Shown: in pieces, positions 1-6,546 of the stretch
Numbering within the stretch: position 1 is the stretch's first letter
Layout of the letters: each line of letters begins with the position of its first letter
Source: a bacterium
GTDB taxonomy: Bacteria; Krumholzibacteriota; Krumholzibacteriia; WVZY01
Assembly (NCBI GenBank): GCA_027296025.1
Contig: JAPUJU010000064.1
Span: 1-9,927 of the forward strand
Reading direction: 5' to 3'
Length of the DNA stretch: 9,927 nt
Position numbers and translations under genes: made by a program
The notes under the pieces: model-generated
The model's database searches: none
Told to the model about the DNA's origin: nothing
What the model saw: the letters and a program-made list of their open reading frames with translations, nothing else

Positions 1-341
1 CGGATTATCGGGCGTTTCTTGACAAAGTGACGGCTCGGATCGATGTCGCTGTCCGGAATTTCATCGGAAGTATCGCCCTGTGGTGCTTCCTGCTGACCTT
101 CTGCTTCTCCGTCTTCTCCTTCTACCGCTTCACCGGCAAACTTCACGTACCCGCCGAACGGGAGCATTGAAATAACGTACAGCGTTTCGCCGAAACGCTT
201 CTTGAAGAGCTTCCGACCGAAACCCATCGAGAATGTTTTGACGAAAACGCCCGATTTCTTTGCCACGATAAAATGACCGAATTCGTGCACGACGATTACA
301 ACACTTAGAATGAACGCGCCCGCAAGAATGGTAATCAGCAT
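1..341 (-). CDS. rseP: RseP-type site-2 intramembrane zinc metalloprotease (M50), N-terminal part, cut by window edge
   Basis: The 113 visible residues are the N-terminus of an M50-family site-2 protease. In E. coli the family member RseP cleaves the anti-sigma factor RseA inside the inner membrane and clears signal peptides. Residues 2-18 form the first hydrophobic membrane segment, ending in the zinc-binding HExxH motif as HEFGH at residues 19-23. The family motif GGYVKFAGE follows at about residues 65-73. After it comes a strongly acidic, Glu/Asp-rich stretch of about 30 residues before HFVKKRP. The ATG at 339-341 has GAGG about 6 nt upstream, and the gene starts 22 nt after the dxr stop, which matches the common dxr-rseP order. 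The PDZ domain, the second catalytic motif and the C-terminus lie outside the window. The assignment is firm; the symbol follows context and could equally be written as a generic M50 gene. Confidence 0.93.
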   Translation of the reverse strand, partial: MLITILAGAFILSVVIVVHEFGHFIVAKKSGVFVKTFSMGFGRKLFKKRFGETLYVISMLPFGGYVKFAGEAVEGEDGEAEGQQEAPQGDTSDEIPDSDIDPSRHFVKKRPII

Positions 342-363
342 GGATACCTCAAATCCTTATCTA

Positions 364-1518
364 CTAAATCTGGAATCTCTTTCGGGTATACGCTCGCGTG
401 GTGGCATCCGTTTCAACTATATCCTCGAATGTTTCGATTTCCCGGCTGGGGACGTTATCGAGGGAGTTCTCGATTATGCGATGGATGTCGACGAATGATA
501 CCCTACCAGCAAGATAAGCGCCAACGGCCATTTCGTTGGCGGAATTGAGGACCGTTGGCCGGTTTGCCCCTTCCCGGGCGGCCCGCAGGGCGAGTCCGAG
601 ACAGGGATACCGGGCCTCATCAACCTCCCGGAACGAGAGGTCGGGAAAGTCCGAGATCCGGCTCCGGGCGAGGTCCGTGGGGATCCGGTCGGGACGGGAT
701 AGCGCATATAGAATGGGCAACCTCATATCGGGCAAGCCCATCTGGGCCAGGATCGAGTTGTCCTGGAGCTCGACCATCGAGTGGATGATCGACTGGGGAT
801 GGATCACGACGCGGATCCGATCGAGAGGAAGATCGAAGAGCCAGTGCGCTTCGATCACTTCGAGCCCTTTGTTGAGAAGTGTCGCACTGTCGACCGTAAT
901 CTTGTCGCCCATGTTCCAGGTCGGATGCGCCAGAACCTCTTCGCGAGTAACCGTCTCGAGGTCCTCGATCGGCGTGTCACGCAACGATCCACCCGAAGCG
1001 GTAATGTAAACCATTTTGATATCTTCACGTCTGCAGCCGCGAAGGCACTGGTCAACTGCAACGTGCTCACTGTCGATCGGAATAATCGGCGCACCCGACT
1101 CCTTCGCGGTTCGCATCAGTAGCTCGCCACCCGCCACAATTGATTCCTTGTTCGCGATCGCCACGCCGATGCCGAGGGACAGCGCGTGCAGTGTCGGCCG
1201 AAGTCCTGCGAATCCAACGAGGCAGTTGACGACGAGATCCGGACGCGTCTTGTCCACCAGGGTTATGAGCGCCTCATCCCCGGAGCCAATCGACCGGCTG
1301 TTCATTTCGGGCGCCGCCTTGACAAGGGCCTCGTGCGCTTCCTCGTCCTGAACGGCAATCATCGCCCCGGGATGGCGCTCACTCTGGGCCTGAAGCAGAT
1401 CAACGTTACGCCCGGCACTCAGGCCGACGACCTCGAAGCGGTCTCTGTGGTTTTCGACCACATCGAGAGTGTTTCGCCCGACCGAACCGGTCGCTCCAAG
1501 AACCGTGACACGCTTCAT
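364..1518 (-). CDS. dxr: 1-deoxy-D-xylulose 5-phosphate reductoisomerase (DXR)
   Basis: This enzyme converts DXP to 2-C-methyl-D-erythritol 4-phosphate with NADPH, the committed step of the MEP isoprenoid pathway, in the cytoplasm. The protein has 384 residues, normal for the family. The NADPH-binding GATGSVG is at residues 8-14 and ANKES at 122-126. The metal ligands equivalent to E. coli Asp150, Glu152 and Glu231 are D149, E151 and E220. The substrate residues S175, H198, W201, S211, N216 and K217 are also present. The C-terminal motif LNSANEMAV is at 324-332. Residues next to the ligands are unusual: SEHVAVDQ where most enzymes have SEHSAIFQ, and SGGSLRD where most have SGGPFRD. I chose the ATG at 1516-1518; a TTG directly before it is in frame, but the ATG is better placed after AGAGGTCAGG. 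The gene sits 24 nt after cdsA. It feeds isoprenoid precursors to UppS, encoded two genes upstream. Confidence 0.97.
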   Translation of the reverse strand: MKRVTVLGATGSVGRNTLDVVENHRDRFEVVGLSAGRNVDLLQAQSERHPGAMIAVQDEEAHEALVKAAPEMNSRSIGSGDEALITLVDKTRPDLVVNCLVGFAGLRPTLHALSLGIGVAIANKESIVAGGELLMRTAKESGAPIIPIDSEHVAVDQCLRGCRREDIKMVYITASGGSLRDTPIEDLETVTREEVLAHPTWNMGDKITVDSATLLNKGLEVIEAHWLFDLPLDRIRVVIHPQSIIHSMVELQDNSILAQMGLPDMRLPILYALSRPDRIPTDLARSRISDFPDLSFREVDEARYPCLGLALRAAREGANRPTVLNSANEMAVGAYLAGRVSFVDIHRIIENSLDNVPSREIETFEDIVETDATTRAYTRKRFQI

Positions 1519-1542
1519 CAATTGTCGACCTGACCTCTGGCT

Positions 1543-2469
1543 CTATTTGAAAATCACAAACTTCAAGAAATAGTAAATCACGGGTGACGTAAAAAGAAGG
1601 CTGTCGAACCGATCCAGCACACCGCCGTGCCCCGGCAACAGGTCGGATGTATTTTTGACTGCTGCATCTCGCTTGATCATCGACTCGAAGAGATCCCCGA
1701 GCTGTCCTACAATGCCGGCCAGGAACCCCAGGAACAGCGCGTGCCACAGATCCAGATACGGCGCAACCGTGGCGCGCGCAATCAGCGCCGCTACAACGGA
1801 AAACAACAGCCCGCCCACCGACCCTTCTTTCGTTTTCTTTTCCGATACGCGCGGGATCAGGCGGTGCTTTCCAAGCGTCGACCCGACGATGTAGGCACCG
1901 GTGTCCCCCGCCCACGTGATGATGAAGGCGAGGAAAACAAACGACGCCCCCATGTTGTAGTCCAGGTTGAGCGCCAATGGCAGCTCCCTGAGCAGTACCA
2001 AATGAGAACCGAGAAACGCGACGTAAATCACGCCGAGGATCGTGACGGAGATATGATAAACTGCGAGATTCGTTCCCCTGCGTGTCAGCTCCATTCCCAT
2101 CAGGGTGAGCACGGCCAGAGTCAGGAACAGATTCGAATACATTCCATCCGCGAGAAACACATAATACGACAGCGCGACTCCGCATAGGATACCAATCGCC
2201 TTGTAGGGCCGGGTGCCCTTGAATTCCATCATCGTGTAGAATTCCCCCATCGCGACCGCCACCAACAGCATGATCAAGAGCAGATAGTGATACCCGCCCG
2301 TGTTCGTGATCACGATGAAACAGGGAATAAAAACGACTGACGCGGCGACCCGCAAAAACACCGATGAGTAGAGAAACCCCTTGCGATCGGTCCGCTGGCC
2401 GGGCTCATTGTGGCTCACGGGCTCAGAGTCCGAAACGGCGTTCTCGTTTTTGGTATGCGTAGATTCCAT
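1543..2469 (-). CDS. cdsA: Phosphatidate cytidylyltransferase (CDP-diglyceride synthase)
   Basis: CdsA makes CDP-diacylglycerol from CTP and phosphatidic acid in the inner membrane, the branch point of phospholipid synthesis. The protein has 308 residues. A hydrophilic N-terminus of about 30 residues is followed by about eight hydrophobic segments. Conserved parts are WAGDTGAYIVG (186-196), the SEKKTKEG region (209-216), GQLGDLFES (255-263) and the C-terminal family signature S-x2-KR-x4-K...PGHGGVLDRFD (263-289). In that signature the residue after the lysine is Asn273, where the classical pattern has Asp; the downstream aspartates D286 and D289 are kept. The ATG at 2467-2469 has AGGA about 8 nt upstream. 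The first 47 nt overlap the end of uppS in another frame. A later start would lose only the hydrophilic leader, so the exact N-terminus is less certain than the identity. Confidence 0.95.
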   Translation of the reverse strand: MESTHTKNENAVSDSEPVSHNEPGQRTDRKGFLYSSVFLRVAASVVFIPCFIVITNTGGYHYLLLIMLLVAVAMGEFYTMMEFKGTRPYKAIGILCGVALSYYVFLADGMYSNLFLTLAVLTLMGMELTRRGTNLAVYHISVTILGVIYVAFLGSHLVLLRELPLALNLDYNMGASFVFLAFIITWAGDTGAYIVGSTLGKHRLIPRVSEKKTKEGSVGGLLFSVVAALIARATVAPYLDLWHALFLGFLAGIVGQLGDLFESMIKRDAAVKNTSDLLPGHGGVLDRFDSLLFTSPVIYYFLKFVIFK

Positions 2470-3163
2470 CGATCAGTTCCTGTGCCCGAAAATCGGGCCA
2501 ATAGACGTCGGTGACGTACATCTCAGAATACGCGATTTCCCACAAGAGAAAATTAGAAATCCGCTGCTCGCCACTCGTCCGAATAAGCAGATCGGGATCG
2601 GGCAGATCGGGGTTGTACAGCTGTCGCGCGAACATCTTCTCGTCGATCGTGTCCACGTCGATCGCACCGTCACGAACCGACACGGCCAGGCGCTTCGCAG
2701 CGTCGACGATCTCCGCCCGCCCGCCGTAGCTAAGGGCAAGCGTGAGCACCAGACGCTTGTTGTGCCTGAGTTTGTCCATCGTCCGTCGGAGAACCGAACG
2801 GGTTGACTCTGGAAGCATCTCCGTGCGCCCGATGGTCTGGAGCTGAACGCCGTTCTCGTCGAGCTCGAGGTACTCCCGTTCGAGGACATCTTCGAGGAAG
2901 CGCATGAGCCCACCCACTTCATCATCCGGCCGCTGCCAGTTCTCTATGGAAAATGTGTAAAGAGTGAGATAGGAGATCCCGATTTTTGCGCACGTACGCA
3001 CGACCGTGCGCACAGATTCCCGACCGGCGCGATGGCCTTCGAGGCGTGGGAGATGCCGCTGTTTTGCCCAGCGGCCGTTGCCATCCATAATGATAGCAAC
3101 GTGCCGAGGCAGGTCGTTAGAGCTTTTCAGAGCCTCGATTTGCTGTTCTGTATCGTTCGCCAT
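2423..3163 (-). CDS. uppS: Isoprenyl transferase / undecaprenyl diphosphate synthase
   Basis: This cis-prenyltransferase condenses isopentenyl diphosphate units onto farnesyl diphosphate. The product is the C55 lipid carrier for peptidoglycan and other envelope polymers. It has 246 residues, the usual length. HVAIIMDGNGRWAK is at 21-34 with the catalytic Asp27, followed by GHRAG (43-47), TFSIENWQRP (70-79) and LSYGGRAEI (144-152). In RTSGEQRISNFLLW (195-208), R195, R201 and S203 correspond to E. coli Arg194, Arg200 and Ser202, which bind the IPP diphosphate. E214 matches the metal-binding Glu213. The ATG at 3161-3163 has only a weak ribosome site (GGTGA). The gene lies 51 nt after frr and overlaps cdsA by 47 nt, so cdsA translation is probably coupled to it. 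The uppS-cdsA-dxr-rseP order is the standard envelope/isoprenoid module. Confidence 0.97.
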   Translation of the reverse strand: MANDTEQQIEALKSSNDLPRHVAIIMDGNGRWAKQRHLPRLEGHRAGRESVRTVVRTCAKIGISYLTLYTFSIENWQRPDDEVGGLMRFLEDVLEREYLELDENGVQLQTIGRTEMLPESTRSVLRRTMDKLRHNKRLVLTLALSYGGRAEIVDAAKRLAVSVRDGAIDVDTIDEKMFARQLYNPDLPDPDLLIRTSGEQRISNFLLWEIAYSEMYVTDVYWPDFRAQELIDGIYAYQKRERRFGL

Positions 3164-3214
3164 TCGGTCACCACGGAGATCATAACGCGGCTTTCGCGGG
3201 GAGACAACGAGTGT

Positions 3215-3772
3215 CTATATCTCCATGATTTCCTTTTCTTTGGCGGCAATTACCTCATCGATATGCTTGATAAAGTCATCGGTGAGCTTCTGAACCTCGG
3301 ACTGCAAGTCGTGCATATTGTCCTCAGAGAGGTCGTGTAATTTTTCCTGCTTTTTGTACTCTTCGTTCGCGTCTCGCCGGATGTTGCGTACCGCTATACG
3401 GCACTCTTCCGCGTACCGTTTAACAACTTTCACGAGATCTTTCCGCCGTTCCTCCGTCAGCGGAGGAATCGGCAACCGAATCAGCACCCCGTCGCTTTGA
3501 GGGTTCAGTCCGAGTTCGGATGCACGAATGGCCTTTTCGATCTCGGGTACGAGTGTCTTCTCCCATGGCTGAATGGTAATCAGGCGCGCTTCGGGCACTG
3601 CGATGTTCGCTACCTGTTTCAGCGGTACCGTCTGTCCATAGTACATCACCTTGATGTTGTCCAGCAGGCCGGGATTCGCCTTGCCCGTACGGATTCCCGC
3701 CAACTCGCCCTGAAGTGAGGCGAGCGATTTCGACATCGACTCTTTGGTATGTTTGAAAATATCATCATGCAC
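3215..3772 (-). CDS. frr: Ribosome recycling factor
   Basis: RRF, with EF-G, splits post-termination ribosomes into subunits. The 185-residue protein is the exact family length. It begins with a helix, then ELAGIRTGKANPGLLD (23-38), the beta-domain segment VPEARLITIQPWE (59-71), LPIPPLTEERRKDL (100-113) and the hinge/helix RNIRRDAN (129-136). The last includes R132, equivalent to the functionally essential Arg132 of E. coli. It ends in a long charged coiled helix. The start is GTG (3770-3772): no in-frame ATG is available, and GGAAGGTGG lies 6 nt upstream, overlapping the end of pyrH. The 15-nt gap after pyrH indicates co-translation. The pyrH-frr pair directly after tsf is one of the most conserved bacterial gene neighbourhoods. 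Confidence 0.98.
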   Translation of the reverse strand: MHDDIFKHTKESMSKSLASLQGELAGIRTGKANPGLLDNIKVMYYGQTVPLKQVANIAVPEARLITIQPWEKTLVPEIEKAIRASELGLNPQSDGVLIRLPIPPLTEERRKDLVKVVKRYAEECRIAVRNIRRDANEEYKKQEKLHDLSEDNMHDLQSEVQKLTDDFIKHIDEVIAAKEKEIMEI

Positions 3773-3787
3773 GACAAACCACCTTCC

Positions 3788-4504
3788 TCAAGAGACAATG
3801 GTTCCGACTTTTTCACCCTGCATGATCTTCTGGAGATTATTATCACCGTTCAGATTGAACACTACGATCGGGAGAGAGTTCTCCATGCAAAGAGATATCG
3901 CGGTCGCGTCCATCACCCGCAGCCCCCTGCTGAGAACATCGATATATTTCAATGAATCGAATCGCTTGGCATCAGGGCTCGTGACAGGATCCATTTCGTA
4001 GACGCCGTCTACTTTCGTGCCCTTCAGAACGGCATCCGCTTCGATCTCGATTGCGCGAAGCGCCGCCGCCGTATCGGTGGAAAAATACGGGTTACCCGTG
4101 CCACCGGCGAAAATGACCACACGGCCCTTGTCGATGTGCCGGATTGCACGGCGCCGGATGTAGGGTTCCGCGAGTTGCTCCATCGAAATGGCACTCATCA
4201 CTCGCGTCTGGATGCCCTCGTTTTCGAGCGCGTTCTGCAAGGCGAGGGAATTAATGACCGTGGCGAGCATTCCCATGTAGTCGGCGCTCACCCGGTCGAT
4301 CCCCTTCTCACTCGCCGTCGCACCCCTGAGAATGTTGCCTCCACCGATCACGACACCGAACTCGACTCCGAGCGCCTTGACGGCTGCGATTTCCTTCGCC
4401 AGCGTGATCAGCTTCTCAATACTGATCCCGCCACCGCCAGCCTGGCCGAGCAATTCGCCGCTCAGTTTCAACAGAACCCTGCGGTATCGTAAATTCTTGC
4501 TCAC
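3788..4504 (-). CDS. pyrH: UMP kinase (uridylate kinase, PyrH type)
   Basis: PyrH phosphorylates UMP to UDP with ATP and supplies pyrimidine nucleotides. It is the bacterial hexameric enzyme of the amino-acid-kinase fold, unlike eukaryotic UMP/CMP kinases. In the 238 residues, KLSGE (13-17) and IGGGNILRG (53-61) form the phosphate and substrate loops. ADYMGMLATVINSLALQ (74-90), the nucleotide segment FAGGTGNPYFSTDTAAALRA (132-151) and KGTKVDGVYEMDP (161-173) are all typical. The start is a GTG (4502-4504), preceded by AGGCAGGT that overlaps the tsf stop codon; the gap to tsf is 10 nt. Together with the GTG of frr this gives two successive non-ATG starts. No residue expected for the family is missing in what I can check. 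Confidence 0.98.
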   Translation of the reverse strand: MSKNLRYRRVLLKLSGELLGQAGGGGISIEKLITLAKEIAAVKALGVEFGVVIGGGNILRGATASEKGIDRVSADYMGMLATVINSLALQNALENEGIQTRVMSAISMEQLAEPYIRRRAIRHIDKGRVVIFAGGTGNPYFSTDTAAALRAIEIEADAVLKGTKVDGVYEMDPVTSPDAKRFDSLKYIDVLSRGLRVMDATAISLCMENSLPIVVFNLNGDNNLQKIMQGEKVGTIVS

Positions 4505-4514
4505 TTGGACCTGC

Positions 4515-5108
4515 CTACGATCCGATCTGGAATCGCGCGAACCGGGACACCTTTATGTTCTCACCAAGTTTCGTGACCAGCTCGGCGAGCAAATCGCCGA
4601 CTGACTTGGAATCGTCTTTGATGAACACCTGGTCCATGAGCACGACTTCCGAGTAATACTTATCGATCTTTCCGTCGACAATCTTGTCGACGATCTTGTC
4701 GGGCTTACCCGCTTCGAGTGCCTGTTCACGATAAACGTTGCGCTCTTTCTCGATCTCCTGCTGGGGCAGATTCTCGCGTCGCACGGCAAGCGGGGCGGCC
4801 GCGGCCACCTGCATTGCTACGTCGTGCGCAAACCTCTTGAACTCATCCGTCCGGGCGACAAAGTCCGTCTCGCAGTCGATTTGTACGAGCACGCCGATCC
4901 GTCCGCCAGCATGGATGTAAGAATACACCATCCCCTCTGACGTCTCACGCCCGGATTTCTTCTGCGCTTTGGCGAGCCCCCTGACACGCATGTACTCGAT
5001 GGCCTTTTCGACGTCTCCCGCGCTTTCCTTGAGCGCGGCCTTGCAATCCATCATACCCGCGCCTGTAAGTTGCCTGAGCTCTTTCACCATCGTTGCAGTA
5101 ATTTCCAT
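4515..5108 (-). CDS. tsf: Translation elongation factor Ts, short form
   Basis: EF-Ts is the nucleotide exchange factor that regenerates EF-Tu-GTP. The N-terminal UBA-like domain covers residues 1-50 (MVKELRQLTGAGMMDCKAAL at 7-26). The core carries the EF-Tu-contacting TDFVAR motif at 81-86, and the DKIVDGKIDKYYSE segment lies near 141-154. The protein is 197 residues long, against about 280 in E. coli. It is therefore the compact one-module core type known from Thermus and several phyla, not a truncation, because it ends with the usual family C-terminus (NIKVSRFARFQIGS). The frame stays open well upstream, but ATG 5106-5108 is chosen because GGAGG lies 5 nt before it and family homology begins there. 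It lies 13 nt after rpsB, the standard pairing. Confidence 0.97.
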   Translation of the reverse strand: MEITATMVKELRQLTGAGMMDCKAALKESAGDVEKAIEYMRVRGLAKAQKKSGRETSEGMVYSYIHAGGRIGVLVQIDCETDFVARTDEFKRFAHDVAMQVAAAAPLAVRRENLPQQEIEKERNVYREQALEAGKPDKIVDKIVDGKIDKYYSEVVLMDQVFIKDDSKSVGDLLAELVTKLGENIKVSRFARFQIGS

Positions 5109-5113
5109 TTCGA

Positions 5114-5118
5114 CCTCC
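5114..5118 (-). promoter_or_regulatory. Shine-Dalgarno site of tsf
   Basis: GGAGG ends 5 nt before the ATG at 5106-5108 and lies in the 13-nt gap after the rpsB stop. It decides the tsf start, because the same frame remains open for about 190 nt further upstream, inside rpsB. Confidence 0.85.
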
Positions 5119-5121
5119 ATC

Positions 5122-5880
5122 CTACGCCGCTGATTCTTTCTTCTCGGTGCCGTCAGACTTGCCCTCGCCAACGCCCTCAGCTTCACGGTCTTCGAGGTAC
5201 TTCGCCCGTCCCTCAAGCGCTGCATCGGCCACCATCTTGCAGAAGAGGCGGATCGCCCGCATCGCGTCATCGTTCGCCGGAATGGGATAGTCCACATGAC
5301 CAGGGTCTGCGTTGGTATCGATCAGGCCCACGATCGGAATATTGAGTTTTCTTGCTTCACGGACCGCGTTGTATTCCTTCGTTGTATCAACAACGAACAT
5401 CAACGCCGGCACCTTGTCCATCTTCCGTATCCCGCCCAGCGCTTTCAAGAGCTTCGCCTTTTCGAGCCCGAGCTTGAGCGCTTCCTTCTTCTTAAACTGC
5501 TCCATCTTGCCATCGGTCTCGAGGGATTCGAGATATTCGAGTTTGTTCAGGCTGTGCCGGACCGTATTGAAATTCGTCAACGTCCCTCCGAGCCAGCGCT
5601 CAATGACGTAGGGCATTCCGCATCGCTCGGATTCTTCCTTGATAACCGTCTTTGCCTGAATCTTTGTCCCGACCAAGAGGACGGACTTGCCCTCCTCCGT
5701 GACGCGCCGAATTTCCTTACGAGCCCGCTCAGTGCACTCCAGAGTCTTGTGAAGGTTGATGATGTGTATCCCGTTTTTTGCCATAAAAATATAGGGCTTC
5801 ATTTTTGGATTCCACCGCTTGGTCTGGTGGCCAAAATGAACCCCTGCTTCCAGCAAATCCTTCAGGGCTATCTCGCCCAT
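5122..5880 (-). CDS. rpsB: 30S ribosomal protein S2
   Basis: S2 is a small-subunit protein assembled late and held through S1 contacts. The protein has 252 residues. The S2 signature region GVHFGHQTKRWNPKMKPYIF is at 13-32, then NGIHIINLHKT (36-46), LLVGTKIQAK (68-77), ERWLGGTLTNF (94-104) and the second signature PIVGLIDTNADPGHVDYPIP (182-201). The tail after about residue 230 is acidic and variable (DREAEGVGEGKSDGTEKK), as in many S2 proteins. The frame is open upstream for a further 54 codons, but that part has no family similarity. ATG 5878-5880 is preceded at 7 nt by a perfect AGGAGG. Gene order rpsB-tsf is universal in bacteria. It has the largest leader in the window (180 nt), so it may have its own control. 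Confidence 0.98.
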   Translation of the reverse strand: MGEIALKDLLEAGVHFGHQTKRWNPKMKPYIFMAKNGIHIINLHKTLECTERARKEIRRVTEEGKSVLLVGTKIQAKTVIKEESERCGMPYVIERWLGGTLTNFNTVRHSLNKLEYLESLETDGKMEQFKKKEALKLGLEKAKLLKALGGIRKMDKVPALMFVVDTTKEYNAVREARKLNIPIVGLIDTNADPGHVDYPIPANDDAMRAIRLFCKMVADAALEGRAKYLEDREAEGVGEGKSDGTEKKESAA

Positions 5881-6060
5881 GAAAGTACCTCCTGTGGTTT
5901 GGCCGCCACTGCCTGGGATAACCGACCGCCCGCCGGGCGGCACCATGGAAACCCATCTCACGGCAGTGTGTGTATTTGGATGAGGCGGCGCAATCGCGTT
6001 CTTATAGACGCGACGCGCCAAAGCATCCGCTCTTCGACGCACCCTACGGGCGGGTCTTCT
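5881..6060 (-). promoter_or_regulatory. rpsI-rpsB intergenic leader with GC-rich hairpin
   Basis: This 180-nt region has no convincing gene. It contains a perfect 7-bp inverted repeat with a 1-nt centre (5926-5940; realistically a 6-bp stem with a 3-nt loop). The repeat is not followed by a T run, so it is not a good intrinsic terminator. A TATAAG box (6001-6006) could be a -10 element, but I see no matching -35 at 16-18 nt. The rest could be an mRNA leader controlling rpsB-tsf; S2 autoregulation through the rpsB leader is known in E. coli. Any function here is inference. Confidence 0.3.
5888..5893 (-). promoter_or_regulatory. Shine-Dalgarno site of rpsB
   Basis: A consensus AGGAGG lies 7 nt before ATG 5878-5880. 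It is the strongest ribosome site in the window and rules out the longer in-frame start at 6040-6042. Confidence 0.88.
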
Positions 6061-6456
6061 CTAGCGCTTGGAGAACTGGAACGCCCGCCGACTGCCTGCG
6101 AGCCCGTACTTCTTACGTTCCTTCATACGGGAATCGCGCGTCAACAGGCCCTTCGAACGCAGTGTACCCTGGATGGTCTCGTCGGCCTTGACCAGGGCAC
6201 GCGCGATGCCGAGCTTAAGCGCTCCCGCTTGTCCGGCGATGCCGCCGCCACAAACGTTTGCTTTGATGTCGTACTTTCCAAGACTTTCGGTCGCTTCCAG
6301 CGGCTCTCGCACCTGCGTCACAAGGACTTCCCGCCTGAGGTAGTCCATCAATTCCTGGCCGTTCACGAGCACTTTTCCCGTTCCGGGCATGAGGTAGACG
6401 CGGGCGATCGCCTCCTTGCGTCGTCCCACCGCTGAAATCTGATTCGTCTTTGCCAT
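6061..6456 (-). CDS. rpsI: 30S ribosomal protein S9
   Basis: S9 sits in the 30S head, and its C-terminal tail reaches the P-site tRNA. The 131 residues match the family length. It opens with AVGRRKEAIARVYL (9-22) and MPGTGKVLVNG (23-33). The conserved core CGGGIAGQAGALKLGIARAL (69-88) carries the S9 signature. The Arg/Lys-rich C-terminus, with DSRMKERKKYGL and the terminal FSKR, includes the near-universal SKR end that contacts tRNA. ATG 6454-6456 has an AAAGGA-type site about 12 nt upstream. The partner rplM lies 90 nt upstream, the universal L13-S9 pair. Confidence 0.98.
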   Translation of the reverse strand: MAKTNQISAVGRRKEAIARVYLMPGTGKVLVNGQELMDYLRREVLVTQVREPLEATESLGKYDIKANVCGGGIAGQAGALKLGIARALVKADETIQGTLRSKGLLTRDSRMKERKKYGLAGSRRAFQFSKR

Positions 6457-6528
6457 AAGTGTTCGAGTCCTTTAACTGAGTACGCAAATTCCACCGATCA
6501 CCCCTGCGGGCAACCTGCTCAACTGCCA

Positions 6529-6546
6529 GAGCGGCCGCTGAGCCGC
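6529..6546 (-). repeat. Short inverted repeat just after rplM
   Basis: AGCGGC and GCCGCT arms (6 bp) flank a 6-nt loop immediately after the rplM stop codon. An overlapping 10-bp palindrome (AGCGGCCGCT) lies within it. No T tract follows, so it is at most a partial terminator or an mRNA processing/stability element between rplM and rpsI. Confidence 0.35.

Noticed and set aside
1519..1521. TTG codon as the start of dxr
   Set aside because: An ATG follows immediately, matches the family N-terminus (MKRVTVLGATG) and is better placed relative to the ribosome site.
1406..2185. Minus-strand frame overlapping cdsA and dxr
   Set aside because: It is out of frame with two genes that carry full family signatures, and its composition is Arg/Ser/Cys-rich nonsense.
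4665..4702. Short near-tandem repeat (ATCTTGTCGAC units) in tsf
   Set aside because: It encodes the KIVDKIVDGK segment that is typical for EF-Ts, so it reflects protein sequence rather than a DNA repeat element.
5109..5297. Upstream extension of tsf into rpsB
   Set aside because: The extra residues have no EF-Ts similarity and read as an alternative frame of rpsB; the GGAGG site supports ATG 5106-5108.
5926..5940. GC-rich inverted repeat as an intrinsic terminator between rpsI and rpsB
   Set aside because: No T run follows, and ending transcription here would cut the operon just before a strong rpsB ribosome site. Kept only as a possible leader structure.
5296..6435. Long open frame on the plus strand (about 379 codons) opposite rpsB and rpsI
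   Set aside because: It is antisense to two certain ribosomal genes, crosses their intergenic region, and its translation shows no family motif; it is a by-product of GC-rich codon usage.
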